A stretch of DNA of 64,000 nt, from the NCBI RefSeq assembly GCF_014645895.1, contig NZ_BMMP01000013.1, positions 62,001 to 126,000 on the forward strand, in the 5' to 3' direction. Each line of letters begins with the position of its first letter. Position 1 is the stretch's first letter. The notes under the pieces are model-generated. The model was not told the origin of the DNA. It saw only the letters and a list, made by a program, of their open reading frames with translations, and did no database searches. This DNA comes from Streptomyces daqingensis (GTDB lineage Bacteria > Actinomycetota > Actinomycetes > Streptomycetales > Streptomycetaceae). A program made the translations under genes and the position numbers. Below are positions 17,003 to 24,497 of this stretch, piece after piece.

Positions 17003-18757
17003 ATGGCGGTTTCCGTAACCCTGCCGGCGCTCGGCGAGAGCGTCACCGAGGGCACCGTCACCCGCTGGCTGAAAGCCGAGGGTGAGCAAGTGGAGGCCGA
17101 CGAGCCGCTGCTCGAGGTCTCCACAGACAAGGTCGACACCGAGATCCCGGCCCCCGCTGCGGGCACCCTCTCCTCCATCAAGGTGGCCGAGGACGAGACG
17201 GTCGAGGTCGGCGCCGAACTCGCAGTGATCGACGACGGTTCGGGGGCACCCGCGGCAGACGCACCGGCCGCCGCCGAGTCCGCTCCCGCGCAGGAGGCCC
17301 AGCCGGAGCCCGAGCCGGCGCAGGAGGCCCAGCCGCAGCCCGCGCAGCAGGAGGCGCCGGCGCCGTCCGGAGGCGGCTCGGCGGAGGGCACGGACGTCGT
17401 CCTGCCCGCGCTGGGCGAGTCCGTCACCGAGGGCACCGTCACCCGCTGGCTGAAGCAGGTCGGCGAAGAGGTCGAGGCCGACGAGCCACTGCTCGAGGTC
17501 TCCACGGACAAGGTCGACACGGAGATCCCGGCCCCCGCGGCGGGAACCCTGCTGGAGATCGTCGTCGGCGAGGACGAGACGGCCGAGGTCGGCTCGAAGC
17601 TCGCCGTCATCGGCGCCGCGGGTGCGGCACCGGCCGCGCAGCCCGAGCCGTCCCAGCCCGAGCCCGAGCCCGCGCAGGAGCCTGAGCCCCAGCCCGCGCA
17701 GCAGCAGGCCCCGGTGCCTGCTCAGCCGAAGGCGGAGCCCGCCCCCCAGCAGGCACAGCCCAAGCCCACACCGGCGCCCGCACCGGCTCCGGCTGCCGCC
17801 CCGGCGGCGCCCGCACCGGCCGCGGCGGAGAACGAGGGCGCGTACGTCACGCCGCTCGTCCGGAAGCTCGCGAGCGAGCAGGGCGTGGACCTCTCCACGG
17901 TCAAGGGCACCGGCGTCGGCGGACGCATCCGCAAGCAGGACGTCGTCGCCGCCGCCGAGGCGGCCAAGTCGCAGGCGGCGGCCGCGCCGTCCGCCGCGTC
18001 CTCCGCACCGCGCTCACCGAAGCTCGAGCCGTCTCCGCTGCGCGGCCAGACGGTCAAGATGCCGCGCATCCGCAAGGTGATCGCGGAGAACATGATGAAG
18101 GCGCTGCACAACCAGGCGCAGCTGTCCACCGTGGTCGAGGTGGACGTCACGCGCGTGATGCGGCTGCGGCAGCGGGCCAAGGACTCCTTCGCCGCACGCG
18201 AGGGCGTCAAGCTCTCCCCGATGCCCTTCTTCGTGCAGGCGGCCGCGGAAGCGCTGAAGGCCCATCCCTCGGTCAACGCGCGCCTCAACGACGACGGCAC
18301 GATCACCTACCACGACGTCGAGAACATCGGCATCGCGGTGGACTCGGAGAAGGGCCTGATGGTCCCCGTCATCAAGGAGGCCGGGAACCTCAACCTGGCA
18401 GGCATCGCCCGCAAGACGGCGGAGCTGGCCAAGAAGGTCCGCGAGGGCGGGCTCGGCCCGGACGACATGTCCGGCGGCACGTTCACGATCAGCAACACCG
18501 GTTCGCGCGGCGCGCTGTTCGACACGGTCATCGTGAACTACCCGCAGGTCGCCGAGCTCGGCATCGGCGCCACCGTCCGCCGTCCGATGGTCATCGACCA
18601 CCCGGAGCTCGGCGAGACGATCGCGATCCGGGACATGGTCTACCTGACCCTCTCCTACGACCACCAGCTGGTCGACGGAGCGGACGCCGCCCGCTACCTC
18701 GGCGACGTCAAGGCCCGCCTGGAGGCAGGCGAGTTCGAGGGCGAACTGGGTATCTGA
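17003..18757 (+). CDS. sucB: 2-oxoacid dehydrogenase E2, dihydrolipoamide succinyltransferase type, two lipoyl domains
   Basis: Core acyltransferase of a 2-oxoacid dehydrogenase complex. Two near-identical lipoyl domains each carry the lipoylated Lys in STDKVDTEIPAPAAGTL (about residues 1-80 and 130-210). Ala/Pro/Gln/Glu-rich swinging linkers separate them. A peripheral subunit-binding domain (VTPLVRKLASEQGVDLSTVK) and the catalytic domain with SYDHQLVDGADAARYLGDVK complete it. Length is 584 residues. Whether it serves 2-oxoglutarate or pyruvate dehydrogenase in vivo is not settled by sequence: in actinobacteria one E2 can serve both. Confidence 0.92.
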   Translation: MAVSVTLPALGESVTEGTVTRWLKAEGEQVEADEPLLEVSTDKVDTEIPAPAAGTLSSIKVAEDETVEVGAELAVIDDGSGAPAADAPAAAESAPAQEAQPEPEPAQEAQPQPAQQEAPAPSGGGSAEGTDVVLPALGESVTEGTVTRWLKQVGEEVEADEPLLEVSTDKVDTEIPAPAAGTLLEIVVGEDETAEVGSKLAVIGAAGAAPAAQPEPSQPEPEPAQEPEPQPAQQQAPVPAQPKAEPAPQQAQPKPTPAPAPAPAAAPAAPAPAAAENEGAYVTPLVRKLASEQGVDLSTVKGTGVGGRIRKQDVVAAAEAAKSQAAAAPSAASSAPRSPKLEPSPLRGQTVKMPRIRKVIAENMMKALHNQAQLSTVVEVDVTRVMRLRQRAKDSFAAREGVKLSPMPFFVQAAAEALKAHPSVNARLNDDGTITYHDVENIGIAVDSEKGLMVPVIKEAGNLNLAGIARKTAELAKKVREGGLGPDDMSGGTFTISNTGSRGALFDTVIVNYPQVAELGIGATVRRPMVIDHPELGETIAIRDMVYLTLSYDHQLVDGADAARYLGDVKARLEAGEFEGELGI

Positions 18758-18782
18758 CCCGGCGCGCCCTGGCGCACTGCGC

Positions 18783-18831
18783 GCGGCGGCCCCGACCGTA
18801 CGGCTCCGGCCGGCACGGCCGGGGCCGCCGC
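18783..18831 (+). terminator. 17-bp near-perfect hairpin after sucB
   Basis: The arm at 18783-18799 pairs with 18815-18831 with one mismatch and is followed by CGTTTCC. It starts 26 bases after the sucB stop. Confidence 0.82.
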
Positions 18832-19037
18832 CGTTTCCGTGGCGGTTCCGTGCGCCGGCGTCCGGGACCGCGGGCGGAGGCCGGAATTTCCGTTCCACTC
18901 CCCGGCTTTGTTCCTGAACGTACGCGCTAGGGTGTCGGACGGGCGTTCCGCACCGATTCGCCCGGGGCGCCGTACCCGCCCCTCAGCGGTGCGTGGCCAC
19001 GGCCGACACCGCGTTCCGGGCCGCGAGGGAACACCGC

Positions 19038-20066
19038 ATGCTGCGCATCCACTTCACCACCACCGACCTCGCGCGCACCCACGTCGCGGAGGGCCCCGAC
19101 CCGCTCTGGGAGGTGGTCTTCAGCCTCCACATGCTGCGTGCCCGCTACGGCAGGGTGCCGTTCGCCGAGTGGCGCAGGGACGTACGGGCCGACCTGCGGC
19201 GCCACGGGAACACCGACGAGGTGCGGCAGTTGCTCCCCCTCCTCCCCGACGCCAGCTACTTCCCCGACTTCCTCACCCCGCCCGAGGGGCTGCTGGGCCT
19301 GGAGGAAGGCGTCGAGGCCATCGTCGCGACGCCGCGCGAGCGGATCGACCACGAACTCGGCATCCTCAACGAGCGGGTGGGCGCGCCCAGTTGGTCGCAG
19401 CAGCTGACCGACCGCGCACCGCACGCGCGCCGGCGCCTCGGCAGGATGATCTCCGGCTACCACGAGCGCGCGCTGGCCCCCTACTGGCCCGCGATCCAGC
19501 GCCGCGCCGCCGCCGACCGCGCGGTGCGGACGAGGGCGCGGCAGACGGGCGGGGTCGGGGGTGTGCACGGGCTGCTGGCCGGCTTCCGGCCGGCGATGCG
19601 CTGGCGTCCGCCCGTCCTCGAGATACCCGCGCACCCTGTGGACCGTAACCTGCACCTCCAGGGGAGGGGGTTGCTGCTCGTGCCCTCCCAGTTCCTGTGG
19701 AGCCGGCCCGTGCCGCTGGCCGACCCGGACCTGCCGCCCACCGTGCTGTACCCGCTCGACCGCGACCCCGACTGGACGAAGCCGGCGCCCCACGGCAGCG
19801 CCGGTGCTGCCGGCGATCCGCTGGCCCGCCTGCTGGGCTCGACACGGGCGCAGGTGCTGCGCGCGGCGGTGACCGTTCCCAACACGAGCGAACTCGCCCG
19901 GCACGTCGGCATCTCGGCCTCGGCGGCGAGCCAGCACGCGGCGGTGCTGCGCGAGTCGGGACTGCTCGTGAGCCATCGGCACGCCAACAGCGTGTTCCAC
20001 CAGCTCAGTTCGCTCGGCTCCGCGCTGCTCCGGCAGACGGGGAAGGAGAGCGCGGCGGAGCCGTGA
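19038..20066 (+). CDS. ArsR-like winged-helix transcriptional regulator with N-terminal partner domain
   Basis: A 342-residue protein. The C-terminal part (about 270-335) is an ArsR-type winged helix: RAQVLRAAVTVPNTSELARH then VGISASAASQHAAVLRESGL. The N-terminal 260 residues resemble the DUF5937-like domain that often precedes this helix-turn-helix in streptomycetes; its ligand is unknown. A GTG at 18993 is in frame, but ATG 19038 (MLRIHFTTTDLARTHV) follows GAGGGA and matches the usual N-terminus. A strong hairpin follows. No obvious target gene is adjacent. Confidence 0.8.
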   Translation: MLRIHFTTTDLARTHVAEGPDPLWEVVFSLHMLRARYGRVPFAEWRRDVRADLRRHGNTDEVRQLLPLLPDASYFPDFLTPPEGLLGLEEGVEAIVATPRERIDHELGILNERVGAPSWSQQLTDRAPHARRRLGRMISGYHERALAPYWPAIQRRAAADRAVRTRARQTGGVGGVHGLLAGFRPAMRWRPPVLEIPAHPVDRNLHLQGRGLLLVPSQFLWSRPVPLADPDLPPTVLYPLDRDPDWTKPAPHGSAGAAGDPLARLLGSTRAQVLRAAVTVPNTSELARHVGISASAASQHAAVLRESGLLVSHRHANSVFHQLSSLGSALLRQTGKESAAEP

Positions 20067-20456
20067 CGCGGGGGCCGCCGCGGAGCCGTGTCGGCGGGGG
20101 CCGCCCGTCCGCCCGGCGCGGGGGTGATCGTGCGACGCCCCTGCCCGCGGTTGCGTACGGGCAGGGGCGTTTCCACGGGCGGCAGCCCGAACCTGCATGC
20201 CGTTCTCGGACTCTGTGCCGCCAGAGCGGAGGCCGGCCGGAATGGACCCCCAGGTCTTTCCGGCTTCGCCTCGCTGCTCCCCCCTTTTCCGGGACGACGT
20301 GCGACGTACGTCCCGTATACGAGGACTGTGCCGGAGGGCGGCCGTGCTGACCATTGTGTTGCAGTCAGAGAGACAACACCCTGGTCGCAGGCGCGAGTTG
20401 GCGTTTACCGCAAACGGGCAGCTCCCGCGGCCCTCGGACGCGGACGGGAGGACAGT
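20067..20456. other. 390-base convergent intergenic region with unexplained structure
   Basis: No convincing gene. After the terminator at 20135-20170 there is an interrupted inverted repeat at 20350-20385 (ACCA..GTGTTG / CAACAC..TGGT) and CGTTT/AAACG close to 20400. A 94-codon open frame (20197-20481, plus strand) covers the region but is unlike known proteins and overlaps the next gene's end. Confidence 0.4.
20135..20170 (+). terminator. Perfect 13-bp hairpin after the winged-helix gene
   Basis: ACGCCCCTGCCCG (20135-20147) pairs with 20158-20170 over a 10-base loop and is followed by TTCC. Confidence 0.82.
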
Positions 20457-21113
20457 TCACCGGCGGGCGATCAGGGCGTAGCGCTCGTCCGTCACCGGTC
20501 GGCCCCAGAGCACGGAGTTGCCGCTGAGGGATTCGACGCGGAGCTCCGAGACGAGGGGGCGCACCGCCGCTGCCAGCCGCTCCGCCCCTACGCCGCCGTG
20601 CCACGGCAACTCCTCGGCGCCCGCGACATAGGGCACTCCGCTCTGCCCCGATTCGCACCAGCGGCCCTCCACCAGGACGAGCAGCCCGCCCGGCAGCAGC
20701 CGGGACGTCCACTCCCGCAGGGCGGCATCCGGATCCGGCAGGGTCCACAGCAGGTGTCTGGCCAGCACCGCGCCGAACCGCTCCCCGCCCGTCGGGGGCC
20801 GCATCGCGTCCCCCACGAGGAAACGGGCGCCGAGCCCGGCCGACTCCGCCTTCCGCCGGGCCCGCTCGACCATCCGCGACGCGAGGTCGACTCCGGTGAC
20901 CCGGTGCCCGTCCGCGGCCAGCAGCAGGGACAGCGAACCGGTGCCGCATCCGGCGTCGAGGACGTCGGCCGGCTCGGACGGCAGCCAGGCACGCAGCAGC
21001 CGGGCCCACTCGGATCGGACGTCCTCGGCCAGGAGCCCGTGGTCGGGTTCCTCGTCGAAGTCCGCCGCGGCGGCGTCCCAGTAGGCGGTGATCGAGGCAG
21101 CGTGTGAGGTCAT
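20457..21113 (-). CDS. Class I SAM-dependent methyltransferase
   Basis: A 218-residue methyltransferase. Motif I is VLDAGCGTGSLSLLLA, post-I VTGVDLASRMVERARRKA, motif II FLVGDAMRPP and motif IV FGAVLARHLLWTLPDPDAAL. This is the UbiE/Methyltransf_11 pattern; the substrate is not predictable. It starts at ATG 21113 and lies downstream of the Uma2-like gene on the same strand with a 76-base gap, so cotranscription is possible. Confidence 0.87.
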   Translation of the reverse strand: MTSHAASITAYWDAAAADFDEEPDHGLLAEDVRSEWARLLRAWLPSEPADVLDAGCGTGSLSLLLAADGHRVTGVDLASRMVERARRKAESAGLGARFLVGDAMRPPTGGERFGAVLARHLLWTLPDPDAALREWTSRLLPGGLLVLVEGRWCESGQSGVPYVAGAEELPWHGGVGAERLAAAVRPLVSELRVESLSGNSVLWGRPVTDERYALIARR

Positions 21114-21189
21114 GCCGGGACTCTGGCAGGGACTACTGACACCGCCCCTGCCGGGCGTCGGACAGACCGGCCAGGACCCGCCGGCGGGT

Positions 21190-21744
21190 TCAGCGCACGT
21201 AGTTCTTGAGGATGTCCGTCTCCAGCTCGATCCCGACCGGCTCGGGCAGCGTCACCGCTTCTCCGAAGCGGGCGGTGTGCACGTCGCGGTAGCGGGCGCC
21301 TTCCCGGTCCAGACAGCTGTGCACGACGGCGGTGCAGGAGTCCCGGTCGATCAGCAGATAGACGGGGATGCCCGCTGCCGCGTAGGCGGGGGGCTTCTCG
21401 ACGCGGTCCCGCCGGTCGGTGTCCTCGTCGTACGAGGTCACCCCCACGGCCATCAGGACCCCGTCCGGGTCCGCCCACTCACCTTGGCCGGCGAAGTGCG
21501 CGACGGGTGCGAGCGCGCCGTCGGCACGAGCACGGCCGTTGCGATACGAACCGACCCGCAGTCCGCGCTCCGGATGCAGGTCGAGATCCGGCCGGGCCTG
21601 GATGCACTGCCTGAGCAGCCACATCGTGACGGTGTCGTGGTCCCCGTCAGGAGTGCTCTTGACCCCGATCCGCCCGCCCACGAACTCCAGCATGACGGTC
21701 TCGGGTGCCTTGGAGGCGATCTCCTCGAACTCCTCCACCTGCAT
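21190..21744 (-). CDS. Uma2/DUF820-family protein, 5' end interrupted by a stop codon and a catalytic residue replaced
   Basis: The family has a PD-(D/E)xK restriction-endonuclease-like fold. The core here reads WADPDGVLMAVGVTSYDEDT then RRDRVEKPPAYAAAGIPVY. The Lys is present, but the usual VEV/VEI glutamate position is Gly (AVGVTS). The expected N-terminus (VTVMAERTS, from GTG 21774 with a strong ribosome site) runs straight into TAG at 21747-21745, immediately followed by ATG 21744. Translation could restart there (184 residues), or the gene is decaying. Activity as a nuclease is doubtful. Confidence 0.72.
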   Translation of the reverse strand: MQVEEFEEIASKAPETVMLEFVGGRIGVKSTPDGDHDTVTMWLLRQCIQARPDLDLHPERGLRVGSYRNGRARADGALAPVAHFAGQGEWADPDGVLMAVGVTSYDEDTDRRDRVEKPPAYAAAGIPVYLLIDRDSCTAVVHSCLDREGARYRDVHTARFGEAVTLPEPVGIELETDILKNYVR

Positions 21745-21774
21745 CTAGGACGTGCGTTCGGCCATAACCGTCAC
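21745..21774 (-). other. Nine-codon leader ending at the Uma2-like start (nonsense-interrupted N-terminus)
   Basis: GTG at 21774 follows the strong ribosome site GGAAGGGGG and reads V-T-V-M-A-E-R-T-S-stop. The stop TAG abuts ATG 21744 in the same frame. The nine residues resemble the normal beginning of Streptomyces Uma2 proteins, so a single base change to TAG probably created this arrangement. Confidence 0.65.
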
Positions 21775-22110
21775 GGTGTACCCCCTTCCGCATGAAGGCC
21801 AGTATCGACAGAGCGAAAACCGGCCTTTCGGGCCTGGGATGCCAGAATCACGGCACGAGTGACCCGTTCCGGCACGGCTTCGCGCCGCCCGCGCACGACA
21901 CCCCCGCGGCCGGGCGGCCTGCCGTAGCGCGGTGAAGACCACACGCGACGGGGGCGCTTCCCCCGCCTGCGGGGCCGTATTGTCGAGGCACCCTCCCGCG
22001 CGGCCGCAGCCGTCAGGCCCTCCGGGCTCCGGACGCCGTCGTGGGGAGGCAGCACCCGGAGCACGCCGCCCGGAACCGCCGAGAGCCCCGCTCAGAAGGA
22101 GGCCGCGCCT
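21775..22110. other. Divergent intergenic region between the Uma2-like and GntR genes
   Basis: No gene seen. It should carry promoters for both directions. A possible -10 TATTGT lies at 21979-21984 for the GntR gene. Small GC hairpins occur near 21815-21835 (GGCC/GGCC around TTTCG) and near 21960-21974 (CCCCGC/GCGGGG). No operator consensus is recognised. Confidence 0.4.
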
Positions 22111-22767
22111 GTGACCTCGCCCCCCTCTCCGCTGCCCCTCGCGCACTCGCTGCGCGAGCAGATCCGCGAGCACATCGTGGAGGGCATCGTCAGCGGCCGG
22201 TGGCAACCGGGAGAGCGGATCGTGGAGCGGCGGATCGCGGTGGAGCTGGAGGTCAGCCAGACGCCCGTACGGGAGGCGCTGCGCGAGCTGGAGGCGCTGC
22301 GGCTGATCGAGTCGGCGACGAACAAGGGAGTGCGCGTACGGGAGTTGTCGGCCGCCGACCTGGAGGAGATCTACCCCGTGCGGGCGGGTCTGGAGCAGAT
22401 CGCGGCCGAGCTCGCCGCTCCGCACCTCGCGGGCGACGCGTCGGCGCTCCTGCCGCACGTCGAGGCGCTGTACGAGGCCGACCGGGCAGGTGACGGGGAG
22501 GCGCAGGTGCGGCACACCGTCGCCTTCCACCGCGAGATGGTGCGGGCCGCCGGCAACAGCGTGCTGCTGCACACCTGGGAGTCGCTGGGCATCGAGGTGT
22601 GGACGGCGCTGTCGATCCGCTGGCTGGGCACGGTGCAGCAGTCCTACGCGGAAGAGCACGAGGCCGTGATGGAGGCGTTCCGGCGCCGCGACCCGCGTAT
22701 CGCCGAGCTGGTCAAGGCGCACGTCCTCGGCTGCGCGCCCGCGCCGCGCGGTGCGGGCGCGGGCTGA
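22111..22767 (+). CDS. GntR-family regulator (FadR subgroup, FCD domain)
   Basis: A 218-residue regulator. The winged helix (about 10-75) includes REHIVEGIVSGRWQPGERIV and ELEVSQTPVREALRELEALR. The FCD ligand domain follows (EIYPVRAGLEQIAAELA, FHREMVRAAGNS), with the His residues that often bind a metal. The GTG start follows AAGGAGG at eight bases. It probably senses a small carboxylate, and could control the neighbouring amidohydrolase; this is inference from position. Confidence 0.9.
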   Translation: MTSPPSPLPLAHSLREQIREHIVEGIVSGRWQPGERIVERRIAVELEVSQTPVREALRELEALRLIESATNKGVRVRELSAADLEEIYPVRAGLEQIAAELAAPHLAGDASALLPHVEALYEADRAGDGEAQVRHTVAFHREMVRAAGNSVLLHTWESLGIEVWTALSIRWLGTVQQSYAEEHEAVMEAFRRRDPRIAELVKAHVLGCAPAPRGAGAG

Positions 22768-22802
22768 CGCCCGTCCGTACGGTCCCACGACGAGGAGGAG
22801 AC

Positions 22803-23165
22803 ATGGCCGCACCCGATCCGCACATCCATGTCGAGTCCGGAGTGGTCCGCCGGAACGCGGCCGTCCGGGAGTTGATGGCCTCCACGTTCGGTCTCGCGGG
22901 CGATCTGCCCAGCCACGTCACGACCGGATGCGGGACGCGCGTGCCCTATGCGATGACCTCGCCGCGCCCGGAGAGCGTCACCTGCCTCGCGTGCCGCGAG
23001 CACGCACGCCAGGCGCATCTGCGCTTCGCGGAGGAGGTGGCTCGTCTGGGCGGGATGCCGGGATCGACGATCACCCGCGGCCAGGCCGAACAGGCCGCCG
23101 AGCAGCACCGCGAGCTCGCGGCACGGTACTCCGGCGGCGAGGACCGGCCCGACGGCGGGGACTGA
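22803..23165 (+). CDS. Conserved hypothetical protein with a CxxC pair
   Basis: A 120-residue protein starting MAAPDPHIHVESGVVRR after a GAGGAGG site. The middle holds a CGTRVPYAMTSPRP segment and a LACREHARQAHLRFAEE segment in which Cys residues (TTGCG, VTCLAC) might bind a metal. The rest is acidic and Ala-rich. No family is recognised. It lies 35 bases after the GntR gene and is likely in the same transcript. Confidence 0.7.
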   Translation: MAAPDPHIHVESGVVRRNAAVRELMASTFGLAGDLPSHVTTGCGTRVPYAMTSPRPESVTCLACREHARQAHLRFAEEVARLGGMPGSTITRGQAEQAAEQHRELAARYSGGEDRPDGGD

Positions 23166-23286
23166 GCCGTGGCGGGGGTCGGGCCGGTGGCGGAGGCCGG
23201 GCGCCCGGGGTGCCGTCGACCGCGGGCCCCGCGGCGTGATCTGCTGGCGCCCGGTACGTCGAGACGCGAGACTTCCGGAGGCCGGG

Positions 23287-24231
23287 GTGTGCGAACCGTC
23301 TGTTGAGGCCGAGCCGACCGCCGGGGCGGGCGACCCTCCCGGCGAGCAGGCCGGAGCGGTGCCGGAACAGGCCGAAGTAGCCGCGTTCCGCCGCTCGTTG
23401 GGGCTGGACTCCCTCATCGACGTGCACACGCACTTCATGCCGCAACGGGTCCTGGCGAAGGTGTGGGCGTACTTCGACTCGGCCGGTCCGCTCGTCGGGC
23501 GGCCCTGGCCCATCGCCTACCGGCGGGACGAGGAGCAACGGCTGCGGCTGCTGCGGGAGTTCGGCGTACGCGCCTTCACCTCCATGCTCTACCCGCACAA
23601 GCCGGGCATGGCGCGCTGGCTCAACGACTGGGCCGCCGACTTCGCCGCTCGCACGCCGGACTGCCTGCACACGGCCACGTTCTACGCGGAGCCGAGCGCG
23701 GCCGGGGACGTGCGGCGCGCTCTGGAGCAGGGCGCCCGGGTCTTCAAGTGCCATCTCCAGGTCGGCGCGTTCGACCCCAACGACCCCTCGCTGAAGGAGG
23801 TCTGGGGGACGCTTGCCGAGGCCGGCGTCCCGGTGGTGACCCACTGCGGTTCGGGGCCGGCGCCGGGCCCGTTCACCGGGCCCGGCCCGATCGCGTCGCT
23901 CCTCGCCCGGCACCCCCGGCTGCCGCTGGTGGTGGCGCACCTGGGGATGCCCGAGTACGAGGACTTCCTCGGCCTGGCCGAGCGGTACGAGCACGTCATG
24001 CTCGACACCACCATGGCGTTCACCCCGTTCGCGGAGGGGGAGGCGCCGTTCCCCCGCGCCGCCCTCCCCCGGCTCGGCGCCCTCGCCGACCGGGTGCTGT
24101 TCGGCTCGGACTTCCCCAACATCCCGTACCGGTACGCCGAGGCGCTCCGCTCCCTGGAACGTACGGGCCTCGGCGCGGACTGGCTCCGCGCGGTGTGCCA
24201 CGGCAACGCGGCGCGCCTCTTCGGTCTCTGA
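23287..24231 (+). CDS. Amidohydrolase-family metal-dependent hydrolase (amidohydro_2 type)
   Basis: A TIM-barrel hydrolase or decarboxylase of about 314 residues. Visible metal ligands are the IDVHTHFMP pair near the N-terminus, the His in VVTHCGSG, the His of VVAHLGMPEYEDF, and the Asp in VLFGSDFPNIPY. The set fits the ACMS-decarboxylase/amidohydrolase-2 branch, so decarboxylation of an aromatic or lactone hydrolysis are both possible. I chose GTG 23287 because GGAGG lies five bases before it; the first 45 residues are low-complexity. Next to the GntR regulator. Confidence 0.85.
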   Translation: MCEPSVEAEPTAGAGDPPGEQAGAVPEQAEVAAFRRSLGLDSLIDVHTHFMPQRVLAKVWAYFDSAGPLVGRPWPIAYRRDEEQRLRLLREFGVRAFTSMLYPHKPGMARWLNDWAADFAARTPDCLHTATFYAEPSAAGDVRRALEQGARVFKCHLQVGAFDPNDPSLKEVWGTLAEAGVPVVTHCGSGPAPGPFTGPGPIASLLARHPRLPLVVAHLGMPEYEDFLGLAERYEHVMLDTTMAFTPFAEGEAPFPRAALPRLGALADRVLFGSDFPNIPYRYAEALRSLERTGLGADWLRAVCHGNAARLFGL

Positions 24232-24337
24232 GCGGCGGCCGGGCGGCGGGCCGGAGGCTGGGCCGGCACCGCAGGACTGCTCGTGGTCCCTGCCCGTCCC
24301 GGAGCCGCCCGCGGGCCGTCCCTGACATGGACACCGC

Positions 24338-24391
24338 GTGCCGACTTTCGTGGCACGGAATGCCAATTTCACTCGGAGCTTTGATCGATCA
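24338..24391. promoter_or_regulatory. Inverted repeats upstream of aceE
   Basis: GTGCC (24338-24342) and GGCAC (24352-24356) form an inverted repeat with nine bases between. About 25 bases on, TGATCGATCA (24382-24391) is a perfect 10-base palindrome inside a repeated ATCG tract. Both lie 107-160 bases before the aceE ATG and are candidate operators or promoter parts; I do not recognise the regulator. Confidence 0.4.
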
Positions 24392-24497
24392 TCGATCGCG
24401 GGAGTACAGTCCAATCGCCGGGTCGCTCTGTCCTGCCCTTCAGGCACCCGCCCACATCCCCACACCCCCCCGTCCGCCCGTACGGAAGGTGGCCACC

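Noticed and set aside
15541..17610. 689-codon minus-strand open frame over lpdA and sucB
   Set aside because: Antisense to both enzymes, no family resemblance.
20197..20481. 94-codon plus-strand frame
   Set aside because: No family, no clear ribosome site, and it runs into the end of the methyltransferase gene on the other strand.
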